Of a DNA stretch of 64,000 nt, positions 1 through 6,747 are shown in pieces; the first letter of the stretch is position 1, and every line of letters begins with the position of its first letter. The notes under the pieces are model-generated. The model did no database searches. It saw only the letters and a program-made list of their open reading frames with translations, and was not told where the DNA came from. The stretch is from Dysgonamonadaceae bacterium (GTDB lineage Bacteria > Bacteroidota > Bacteroidia > Bacteroidales > Azobacteroidaceae): NCBI GenBank assembly GCA_031260045.1, contig JAIRKO010000009.1, positions 1-64,000 of the forward strand, in the 5' to 3' direction. A program made the position numbers and the translations under genes.

Positions 1-1211
1 CGGATATTTTGGATGAAACTATTATTGCCGTTTTCCATGCGCCCAATTCGTTTACCGGCGAAGATACGGTTGAAATCACTTGTCACGGCTCGGTTTACAT
101 TCAACAGGAAATATTAAAATTGTTGCTGGCAAACGGCTGTTCTTTGGCTGCTCCCGGCGAATTTACCCAACGCGCGTTCCTGAACGGCAAAATGGATTTA
201 TCGCAGGCTGAAGCCGTAGCCGATTTAATCGCATCTTCTTCGGCTGTTTCCCATCGCGTAGCCATGAATCAAATGCGGGGCGGTTTCAGTAAGGAATTGC
301 AACAACTCCGCTCGCAACTCTTACATTTCATTTCTTTGATTGAGTTGGAACTGGATTTTGGCGAAGAACAGGTCGAATTTGCCGACAGAAATCAACTTAT
401 TCAACTGTCGGAGGATATAAAAACAGCGATTGGCGGGCTGGTTCATTCGTTCGGTTGGGGAAACGCCGTTAAAAACGGTATTCCGGTGGCGATTGTCGGC
501 GAAACGAACGCCGGTAAATCGACGCTGCTCAATCTCTTGCTGCACGAGGAAAAAGCCATTGTTTCCGAAATTCACGGCACAACCCGCGACACGATAGAAG
601 ACGTTTTCAATATCGGCGGGATTTCTTTCCGTTTTATTGATACGGCGGGCATTCGCGCTACTGATGATAAAATCGAAACTTTGGGCATCAAACGGACATT
701 TCAAAAAATAGACCAAGCCTCCATCGTTATTTGGATGATTGATACAACGCATTTTAACAAGGAAATTGAATACATCGCCGATAAAATTGTTCCCAGAACG
801 AAAAATAAAAAACTCATCATCGTTTTCAATAAGATAGACAAAATCAGCGCCGAAGAACAGTCCATTCTCGAAGAAGAATTTTTGCCGCAGGTTCCCGCCG
901 AGCGTATTTACCTGTCCGCCAAATACAGAAGGAACACCGAAAAATTAGAAAACGCCCTGCTGAAAGCCGCCGATTTGCCGGAAATCAGCACAAACGACGT
1001 TGTCGTAACCAACCTGCGCCATTACGAAGCCTTGACCCGTGCGCATCATTCGATTAATCGGGTAATAAAAGGATTGCGGGATCAACTTTCGGGCGATTTC
1101 CTTGCGCAGGATATACGCGAGTGCATACACTATCTTGGCGAAATCACCGGTGAAATTTCTACCGACGAGGTTTTGGGGAATATTTTTCGGAATTTTTGTA
1201 TTGGGAAATAG
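1..1211 (+). CDS. mnmE: tRNA modification GTPase MnmE, 5' end outside window
   Basis: MnmE (TrmE) works with MnmG to install the aminomethyl or carboxymethylaminomethyl group on wobble U34 of certain tRNAs. The open frame runs in from before base 1, so only about the last 400 residues are visible and the N-terminal folate-binding domain is partly missing. The inserted G domain shows all its motifs in order: GETNAGKS (about nt 500), GTTRDT, DTAG and NKID. The protein ends in FCIGK, the C-x-G-K tail whose cysteine is characteristic of MnmE. The gene stops at 1209-1211. The next gene is convergent, on the other strand, about 100 bp away. Identification is secure. Confidence 0.96.
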   Translation, partial: DILDETIIAVFHAPNSFTGEDTVEITCHGSVYIQQEILKLLLANGCSLAAPGEFTQRAFLNGKMDLSQAEAVADLIASSSAVSHRVAMNQMRGGFSKELQQLRSQLLHFISLIELELDFGEEQVEFADRNQLIQLSEDIKTAIGGLVHSFGWGNAVKNGIPVAIVGETNAGKSTLLNLLLHEEKAIVSEIHGTTRDTIEDVFNIGGISFRFIDTAGIRATDDKIETLGIKRTFQKIDQASIVIWMIDTTHFNKEIEYIADKIVPRTKNKKLIIVFNKIDKISAEEQSILEEEFLPQVPAERIYLSAKYRRNTEKLENALLKAADLPEISTNDVVVTNLRHYEALTRAHHSINRVIKGLRDQLSGDFLAQDIRECIHYLGEITGEISTDEVLGNIFRNFCIGK

Positions 1212-1310
1212 GGTTTGGATTTTTTTCTTTTGAAATTTGTAAATTATGAAAGCAAGTGGCTTGTGAACGGTCGAATAATTTATACCGTTTATCCGAGCGT
1301 TGAGGCATAC

Positions 1311-2111
1311 CTACTCATAAAATCCCATCGCCCCTTTCTTCATATCCACCCACGAAACAGGGTCATGCCCCATTACTACCAGCGCATTTGTTCTTTTGGC
1401 AATAGCCTTGAGTTTGGCAACAGAGCGGACGGTATCTTGCGCCGAAGTAAGAAATCCCGGCAGGGCTTTGTCTTCCCAATGGTCTTGGGTATATACAGCA
1501 TCGCACGTCAAAATAACAGAACCGCTTTGCGGTAGATTTACAACAAAACTGCAATGTCCCGGCGAGTGTCCGGGCGTGGGAATAATCAGTACACAGCCGT
1601 CCCCAAATACATCATAAACATCGTGATTGTAAATGTCGAGGAAATTCCAGTCGAGGTTTGGTCTGTCAAAATCGGCTCTTATGTAACCGCTCTTTGCAAA
1701 CCAATCGGCAGTGTAGGCATATTCGTATTCTTTGCGGTGTACAATATGCGTTGCATTCGCAAATCTGCCGATAGCCCCGGTATGATCTAAATGCAAATGC
1801 GATTGCAACACAAACTTAATAGAATTGGGATCTATACCCACTCTGTTAATTGTGTTTAAGCAACCCTCTTCAATTTTCATCTCCGGCAAATATATATCGC
1901 AAATGTCGCCCCAGTATTCTCTCGGATTACTTGCACATTCTACCGCGTTACCTCCATCAACGATAATATTCCCTTTGGGGTGTGTGATAAGAAACCAGGG
2001 AACGGGAATTTCATAAGGCTCCTGCGACGCATTCATTTTTATATCGTTTTCTCTACATTTCAACACGCCGGTTTGAAACAGAAAGAGTTTCATTGATTTA
2101 TCTTTTTCCAT
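1311..2111 (-). CDS. blcC: AttM/BlcC-like metallo-beta-lactamase-fold lactonase
   Basis: This 266-residue protein has the metallo-beta-lactamase fold of the N-acyl-homoserine lactone and gamma-butyrolactone lactonases. The metal motif HLHLDH is followed by GAIGRF, and further ligands lie in TPGHSPGH, CDA and GHDP. Stretches such as KCRENDIKMN, EIPVPWFLITHP, VDGGNA, SHLHLDHTGAIGRF and DHWEDKALPGFL closely resemble Agrobacterium AttM/BlcC as I remember it, which opens gamma-butyrolactone to 4-hydroxybutyrate. The start chosen at 2111 forms a TAATG overlap with the stop of the upstream dehydrogenase gene, which suggests translational coupling; another ATG lies 12 bases upstream at 2123. The coupled neighbours handle 4-hydroxybutyrate and succinate semialdehyde, which favours a butyrolactonase over a quorum-quenching role. 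Family membership is clear; the substrate is inferred. Confidence 0.85.
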   Translation of the reverse strand: MEKDKSMKLFLFQTGVLKCRENDIKMNASQEPYEIPVPWFLITHPKGNIIVDGGNAVECASNPREYWGDICDIYLPEMKIEEGCLNTINRVGIDPNSIKFVLQSHLHLDHTGAIGRFANATHIVHRKEYEYAYTADWFAKSGYIRADFDRPNLDWNFLDIYNHDVYDVFGDGCVLIIPTPGHSPGHCSFVVNLPQSGSVILTCDAVYTQDHWEDKALPGFLTSAQDTVRSVAKLKAIAKRTNALVVMGHDPVSWVDMKKGAMGFYE

Positions 2112-3466
2112 TACGAATACCATATCTCTTCATCCGTAGGCACGTGCATCCGAGCAGAAAGCGGCGCGATGTGGGTGATATTAAGTAAATGTTTGTAGGT
2201 GAAATTTTCCGATATGGAATTATTTCCCCAACTACCGCAACCCAACGTGTTGGTTACGGGCAATCCGTTTTGAAGCGAACCGCCGGCAGTAGTAGCGCTC
2301 GGCGCATTTACGATAAGACGCGAAACCGCCAACTCGCTCCCCGCCTTGATGATGTTTGCCTGATTGTTGGAATGAATGGCTGCGGTGTGTCCGCTCCCTT
2401 CCAAATTGAGGTTTGTTTTGGCTATCTCAATTGCTTCCTCAAAGAATTTGTAGGGGAACGCTGCCAGCACGGGACACATTTTTTCTTTGGATATAATATC
2501 TTCTTCGCCGACGCCTTTCGCTTCTATTACGATTACCCGTGTATTTTCAGGTATTTGTATGCCCGCTTTTTTGGCGATAACAAATACATCCTGTCCTACA
2601 ATATCGCGATTGATACTGCCATTGACAAATAAGGTATTCACTAATTTTTCGCGATCGGCTTCCGGCGCAATATATGCGCCATGACGCATGAATGCGGCGA
2701 ATACGTCTTCCTTTTCTTCCTGCGGATAAATAAAACTTTGTTCGCCGGAGCAGATAATGCCGTTGTCGAAACTGCGTCCTGTGATTATTTTTTCGGCGGC
2801 TTCGTCGAGGTCGATATAACGGTCGATGATTACCTGCACATTTCCGGCGCCCACGCCAAAAGACGGTTTTCCCGACGAATACGCCGATTTGACCATCGGC
2901 ATACCGCCCGTTGCGACCACCACATCACATTCATGCATCAGTTCCTGCGTTTTTTCCAAAGTTGGTTCGTCTATAATCTGAACCAAATCTTCGGGAACGT
3001 TATGCGAACATATCGCTTCCTTAATAAGTTTTACGGTATGAACGCAAGTATTTTTTGCCTTCGGATGCGGAGAAACAATGATGGCATTCTTTGTTTTCAA
3101 GGCAAACATTACTTTCGACATCACCGTAACCACCGGATTAGTCATGGGAATAATACCGGCTACAACGCCGATTGGCTTTGCGATTTCCATCAAGTTCGTT
3201 ACTTCATCAATACTGATAAGTCCCATTGACTTTTTGCCTTTCAAATCGTTCCACAAACCTTTCGACTTATTCAAAACCTTCGTTCTCTTGTCTTTGTAAT
3301 TACCCATTTGGGTTTCGGTGTGCGCCATCCGTGCAAGTTCGTCGGCATTATCGAACATCGCTTTTGCAGTAAGTTTTACAACTAAATCTGCTTTTTCCTG
3401 ATCAAAATACTCGTCATAAATGACCTGCGCTTTTCTGGCGGCAGCTACCATTTCTTTAATTTCCAT
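2111..3466 (-). CDS. sucD: CoA-acylating succinate semialdehyde dehydrogenase
   Basis: This 451-residue protein belongs to the CoA-acylating aldehyde dehydrogenase family, with EutE, the AdhE N-terminal half and SucD. The catalytic cysteine is in GIICSGEQS, and the cofactor-binding fold shows the PIGVVAGIIPMTNP and SFGVGAGNVQV stretches. Alone the sequence could be an acetaldehyde or sulfoacetaldehyde dehydrogenase. The 4-hydroxybutyrate dehydrogenase directly upstream on the same strand makes succinyl-CoA to succinate semialdehyde (reversible) the best call, as in Clostridium kluyveri and Porphyromonas gingivalis. The start follows an A/T-rich leader after the 20-bp palindrome array. The gene is coupled at its stop to the lactonase gene. 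Family certain, substrate inferred from context. Confidence 0.88.
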   Translation of the reverse strand: MEIKEMVAAARKAQVIYDEYFDQEKADLVVKLTAKAMFDNADELARMAHTETQMGNYKDKRTKVLNKSKGLWNDLKGKKSMGLISIDEVTNLMEIAKPIGVVAGIIPMTNPVVTVMSKVMFALKTKNAIIVSPHPKAKNTCVHTVKLIKEAICSHNVPEDLVQIIDEPTLEKTQELMHECDVVVATGGMPMVKSAYSSGKPSFGVGAGNVQVIIDRYIDLDEAAEKIITGRSFDNGIICSGEQSFIYPQEEKEDVFAAFMRHGAYIAPEADREKLVNTLFVNGSINRDIVGQDVFVIAKKAGIQIPENTRVIVIEAKGVGEEDIISKEKMCPVLAAFPYKFFEEAIEIAKTNLNLEGSGHTAAIHSNNQANIIKAGSELAVSRLIVNAPSATTAGGSLQNGLPVTNTLGCGSWGNNSISENFTYKHLLNITHIAPLSARMHVPTDEEIWYS

Positions 3467-3826
3467 TTCTTTATATATTTCAAATTAATTGCTCGTTAAT
3501 AAAAAATAAGTAAGTACCCGAAAGTTCCGATATAATCCTAAAAAATTACATGTAATATTCCACGATTACATCTAATATTCCAGAATTACATGTAATATTT
3601 CAAAAATTACATGTAATATCCCAAGATTACATCTAATATTCCAGAATTATATGTAATATTCCAGAATTACATCTAATATCCCAAGATTATATGTAATATT
3701 TCAAGATTACATGTAATTATTCCACGATTATATGTAATATTCCGAAGTTACATGTAATTTTTCGGGATTAAATATGTAAAACGCAAAACAAATATATTGT
3801 AATAGCAAATAACAATTTGAGTTATT
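3467..3826 (-). other. Spacer between 4hbD and sucD, filled by a repeat array
   Basis: This 360-bp spacer inside an apparent operon holds no gene. Bases 3541-3778 are a tandem array of palindromic units, annotated separately. The rest is A/T-rich. No ORF with coding character or clear terminator stands out. Confidence 0.8.
3541..3778. repeat. Twelve-unit 20-bp tandem array with palindromic core
   Basis: Units begin at 3545, 3565, 3585, 3606, 3626, 3646, 3666, 3686, 3706, 3727, 3747 and 3767, so the period is 20 bp with three 21-bp steps. The core is ATTACATGTAAT, a perfect 12-bp palindrome, with variants ATTACATCTAAT and ATTATATGTAAT. Linkers are short (ATTCCAG, ATCCCAAG, ATTTCAA). The last unit is degenerate. 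A 20-bp period is close to two helical turns, so all cores would face the same side of the DNA. This fits cooperative protein binding, but no binder is known. Confidence 0.93.
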
Positions 3827-4942
3827 TTAATATAGTTCTGCAAATATATTTCTTATATCTTCTTTGGCAAACGGCGTATAATTATTCGCCAACAAGCGTT
3901 GTTGCGTGTTTATTACGTTCTCGGTGAACGTGTCGATGTCGGCGTGCTTCATACCATATTCCCTCAGCGGTTTTTTAGATAACATTTTTTCAAGAATAGC
4001 GTCTAATTTCTCGTAAACATTACCGGTGGAGGTATTCAGGATTTCGGCAAGCAGTTGGTTTAATGCCGTAATATTACCGATAGGATTCTTTTGCTGATAT
4101 ACCTTAAATACTTTGGTGAAAAATTGATAATTCGCTTCGCCATGAGGCACATGATAAGCGCCGCCGAGAGGATATGAAAGCGCATGTACTGCGCCCACAC
4201 CCGCATTACCAAACGCGATGCCTGCGTAATTGCTGGCTATAAGCATATCTTTTAATCGTTCAAACCGGTAATTTTCGCCTTTCTCTGCAATATTCTTAAA
4301 TATATCCAGCGAAAGACTGATAGCCTCTTTACTAAACAATTGGCTGTATGGGGATGCTTTGGGCGACACATAAGATTCGACAGCATGTATCAGTGCATCA
4401 ATAGCGCTGGCGGAATAGAATCGGAATGGAAGCCCTTGGAGTAATTCGGGAATTAGAACAGCGTCGTCGGCAAATAGCGCATCGTCGGCAAAACCCAATT
4501 TAGTATGTTTCGATTTCAGTTCGGCAATGGATATATTGGTAACTTCGCTACCGGTTCCACAAGTGGTAGGAATGATAATCAGTTCTTTGTCTTTAATGAT
4601 GGGGATTTTGCGCTCAAAGGCGTCGGTAGCGTTCGTAATATTTTTCAGTACAAACAGTTTTGAGACGTCAATAACCGTTCCTCCGCCTACTGCAATAACA
4701 CGTTTATAGTTGAGATGATTCACATCGATAAGTATCCGGTTTATCTTTTCGTCGGACGGCTCGCCCGCTCCGTATTTCTCGTGCATTATGAAATGACAGG
4801 GAAGATTCAAAGACCTCATAAACGTATCGAATAGCGACTTACTGGTAATAACCAAGTCGCTTTCCCTCATATCAAATTCCTTTGCGAACTCGTCGAAAGT
4901 ATTGAATTGGTACAGTTTAGTTCTTAGTTTGAATAGCTGCAT
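3827..4942 (-). CDS. 4hbD: 4-Hydroxybutyrate dehydrogenase, iron-dependent
   Basis: This 371-residue group III iron-containing alcohol dehydrogenase interconverts 4-hydroxybutyrate and succinate semialdehyde with NAD(H). The nucleotide-binding GGGTVIDVSK and PTTCGTGSEVTN motifs are present. Metal ligands lie in DALIHAVESYVSPKASP and in HALSYPLGG...HVPHGEAN. The sequence is very close along its length to the P. gingivalis 4-hydroxybutyrate dehydrogenase as I remember it, including the opening MQLFKL. I therefore place the start at 4942 and not at the upstream ATG at 5014, which would add 24 residues. It is the first gene after a cobalamin riboswitch and is followed by sucD and the lactonase on the same strand. 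Confidence 0.93.
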   Translation of the reverse strand: MQLFKLRTKLYQFNTFDEFAKEFDMRESDLVITSKSLFDTFMRSLNLPCHFIMHEKYGAGEPSDEKINRILIDVNHLNYKRVIAVGGGTVIDVSKLFVLKNITNATDAFERKIPIIKDKELIIIPTTCGTGSEVTNISIAELKSKHTKLGFADDALFADDAVLIPELLQGLPFRFYSASAIDALIHAVESYVSPKASPYSQLFSKEAISLSLDIFKNIAEKGENYRFERLKDMLIASNYAGIAFGNAGVGAVHALSYPLGGAYHVPHGEANYQFFTKVFKVYQQKNPIGNITALNQLLAEILNTSTGNVYEKLDAILEKMLSKKPLREYGMKHADIDTFTENVINTQQRLLANNYTPFAKEDIRNIFAELY

Positions 4943-5239
4943 ACTCTTTTTGCTGTTAAAAAATGAATGTACAAGTAATATTATTTGCGATGATGCGGTT
5001 TTTATTTTCCACATCCTAACTTTATTATCACTTGAACGGATGGTTTTCGCTGCTTGCGCAATATATGGACGTGATAATATCGTTTGCGCGGGTAACCAAA
5101 AAAATGCTTAACGGTGGAAAAATTCAGAGGAGGGTAAAATATGCACAACACACACTCTCCATGAAGTAATATGAGAGCGAATGTGCGTGTAAATCTTTCA
5201 ACGCTGCTTTTTTCGCGAAAGCATTGTTAAACCGAATTA
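4943..5239 (-). promoter_or_regulatory. About 300-nt leader between riboswitch and 4hbD
   Basis: No gene is visible here. On the minus strand the region following the aptamer contains an imperfect inverted repeat at 5148-5190: arms ACACACACTCTC and GAGAG...GTGCGTGT on the plus strand, with a 5-nt bulge. It could be part of the expression platform. No hairpin directly followed by a long U-run was found, so the control mode (termination or translation) cannot be told. Confidence 0.5.
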
Positions 5240-5400
5240 AGGCAGGTTTCCTGACTTGCTCCATTTCCGTACGCCTTCCCATCAATGTGACAGTGGCATG
5301 TTGTACGGAACTGTTTTTTAGAGCTTACAGTTGCGCGACAGTCCGTGATTTTCACACGGTTCCCTTTTAATTCCGCGAGAAGCGGAACACCTTAGTGGTT
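5240..5400 (-). promoter_or_regulatory. Cobalamin riboswitch aptamer
   Basis: Read on the minus strand, the conserved blocks appear in order: GGTGTTCCGC near the 5' end, GGGAACCGTGTGAAAATCAC, GACTGTCGCGCAACTGTAA, GCCACTG (the B12-box core), GGGAAGGCG, and GTCAGGAAACCTGCC at the 3' end. This is the standard layout of the adenosylcobalamin-type aptamer. Bounds are approximate to about 10 nt. The first gene downstream is the 4-hydroxybutyrate dehydrogenase, an unusual target, since such switches usually control B12 transport, cobalamin synthesis or B12-independent isozymes. Confidence 0.93.
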
Positions 5401-5425
5401 GTATGTAAAAGAACTTTTTCGGGCG

Positions 5426-5457
5426 TAAAGATATTACTTTTATTTTAAACGCACAAA
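5426..5457 (-). promoter_or_regulatory. Promoter of the riboswitch-4hbD transcript
   Basis: On the minus strand TTTG (5457-5454), a 20-nt spacer and TATCTTTA (5433-5426) match the Bacteroidota TTTG-N19/20-TAnnTTTG promoter except for the last base. The predicted start near 5419 lies just ahead of the aptamer. Confidence 0.65.
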
Positions 5458-5482
5458 TGGGTTATATCCAACCTCCGGCGTA

Positions 5483-5503
5483 ACCGGTTTGTCGATAACC
5501 GGT
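5483..5503. other. Inverted repeat upstream of the riboswitch promoter
   Basis: ACCGGTT and AACCGGT form a 7-bp inverted repeat around a 7-nt loop, about 25 bp upstream of the -33 box of the riboswitch promoter. On the plus strand it is followed by ATTTTTTC, like a terminator, but no plus-strand gene precedes it. It could be an operator or the 3' hairpin of the plsC transcript. Confidence 0.4.
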
Positions 5504-5562
5504 ATTTTTTCTTTATCTTTGTCCGCAATATAAAACATTATGAATTGAGCAAAATACACTAT

Positions 5563-6318
5563 TCACCGGTATTCCTCCCAAAGTCCGGATTCAATCGCCG
5601 TCCGACTCTCATCAATCAAGTCTTTAATTTTCACGGTTATTTCCCGAATATTTTCCGCCTGTATCGACGCGGTTTCTATCGGGTCGTGAATAATCAATTC
5701 CATTGTATGGGGATGGGGGAAGTAGGTGTGAATCGGCAGGACACGGAACGATCCGTTGATTGTGATCGGAACAATCGGTAATTTCAAATCCAGCGCCATT
5801 TGATAAGCGCCTTTTTTAAACCGGCTCATTTTGCCGGTGCTGGTTCGGGAACCTTCCGGAAAAATAACGACGGAAGCGCCGTTTTGCAGTTTGGCTTCCG
5901 CGATTTGAACGGTTTTTGCGGCGGCTTTCGGCGAAGAATTATCCACGAAAATAAAACCGGCGCGTTCGCAGGCATACCCGACTAAAGGAATTTTCCGCAG
6001 GCTTTGTTTCATTACCCATTTAATGGATTGCCCGATGTAGCCAAAAATAAGGAATATATCGTAAGAACCCTGATGATTGGATACAAAAATGTAGGATTGC
6101 TTCCCGTTTAATTTTTCTTTTCCGGTTACTTTTACGCGGCATAACGAAATGATACACACCAGCCGCGACCAGATTGCACCCGGATAATAGCCGAAAATGC
6201 GTTCCCCGCCGCACACGCATCCGACAATCGTGATTAATGCCGTGAGTGCGGTGATCGTGAGGAATACCGGCAGCCAAATCAAAAACAGGTAGGGGAGAAG
6301 AAGAATGCGAATGTACAT
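5563..6318 (-). CDS. plsC: 1-acyl-sn-glycerol-3-phosphate acyltransferase
   Basis: PlsC transfers an acyl group to lysophosphatidic acid at the inner membrane to make phosphatidic acid. The 251-residue protein starts with a hydrophobic segment (LLLPYLFLIWLPVFLTITALTALITIV). It carries motif I as NHQGSYD (the H-x4-D catalytic pair) and motif III as FPEGSRTSTG. Length and motif spacing are normal. Its promoter is at 6374-6405, and the 41-bp repeat array lies immediately upstream. Its product could serve general phospholipid synthesis; two other acyltransferases are at 30249 and 62630. Confidence 0.92.
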   Translation of the reverse strand: MYIRILLLPYLFLIWLPVFLTITALTALITIVGCVCGGERIFGYYPGAIWSRLVCIISLCRVKVTGKEKLNGKQSYIFVSNHQGSYDIFLIFGYIGQSIKWVMKQSLRKIPLVGYACERAGFIFVDNSSPKAAAKTVQIAEAKLQNGASVVIFPEGSRTSTGKMSRFKKGAYQMALDLKLPIVPITINGSFRVLPIHTYFPHPHTMELIIHDPIETASIQAENIREITVKIKDLIDESRTAIESGLWEEYR

Positions 6319-6373
6319 GAATTATGAATTAAGAGAAGACGTTTGATTTTTTAATTTCTATTATATTTTTTTG

Positions 6374-6405
6374 CAAAAATATGATAAATCGGGAATAAAG
6401 CCAAA
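6374..6405 (-). promoter_or_regulatory. Promoter of plsC
   Basis: TTTG (6405-6402), a 20-nt spacer and TATTTTTG (6381-6374) on the minus strand match the Bacteroidota consensus fully. The predicted start near 6367 leaves a leader of about 50 nt before the ATG at 6318. Confidence 0.75.
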
Positions 6406-6429
6406 TGCACCTATTATTTAATAATGACG

Positions 6430-6710
6430 GCTGCGATAATTTTGCGTTTGCGGCGGCTGTCGAAAACGTCCTGACATCTTCGGGACACTTTCGACAGCTG
6501 TCAAAAACGTCCTGACGTCTTCGGGACACTTTCGACAGCTGTCAAAAACGTCCTGACGCCTTCGGGAAACTTTCGACAGCCGTCGAAAACGCCCTGACGC
6601 CTTCGGGAAACTTTCGACAGCTGTCAAAAACGTCCTGACGTCTTCGGGAAACTTTTGACGGCTGTCAAAAACGCCCTGACGTCTCCGGGACGCTTTCGAC
6701 AACTGTCGCA
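6430..6710. repeat. 41-bp tandem repeat, six full units plus partial ends
   Basis: The marker CTGTC (or CCGTC) recurs at 6457, 6498, 6539, 6580, 6621, 6662 and 6703, exactly 41 bp apart. A unit reads CTGTCAAAAACGTCCTGACG then TCTTCGGGACACTTTCGACAG, with scattered substitutions (ACGTCC or ACGCCC, CACT or AAACT). Each unit junction forms the palindrome CGACAGCTGTCG or close to it. The unit length is not a multiple of 3, so ORFs through it (for example 6418-6726 minus) are repeat artefacts. The array fills the shared upstream region of plsC and the ABC-F gene, which is otherwise without genes (6319-6747). Confidence 0.95.
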
Positions 6711-6747
6711 AACAATATTTATTCATTATTATAAATACACAAATAAT

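Noticed and set aside
1215..1535. ORF of 106 residues after mnmE
   Set aside because: It is mostly antisense to the lactonase gene and looks like nothing known.
1311..2111. Quorum-quenching acyl-homoserine lactonase as the main role
   Set aside because: The family allows it, but coupling to 4-hydroxybutyrate genes favours a butyrolactonase; kept only as an alternative.
3541..3778. CRISPR array
   Set aside because: Units are contiguous 20-21-bp repeats without unique spacers of about 30 bp, and no cas gene is nearby.
4943..5014. 24-residue N-terminal extension of 4hbD
   Set aside because: The P. gingivalis enzyme as I remember it starts at MQLFKL, matching the internal Met at 4942.
5120..5200. 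Short leader peptide between the B12 riboswitch and 4hbD
   Set aside because: Possible frames are only 8-12 codons and none has a supporting ribosome binding site.
6418..6726. Coding ORF on the minus strand through the 41-bp repeats
   Set aside because: The 41-bp period is not a multiple of 3, so the ORF is a repeat artefact with no family resemblance, and it collides with two promoters.
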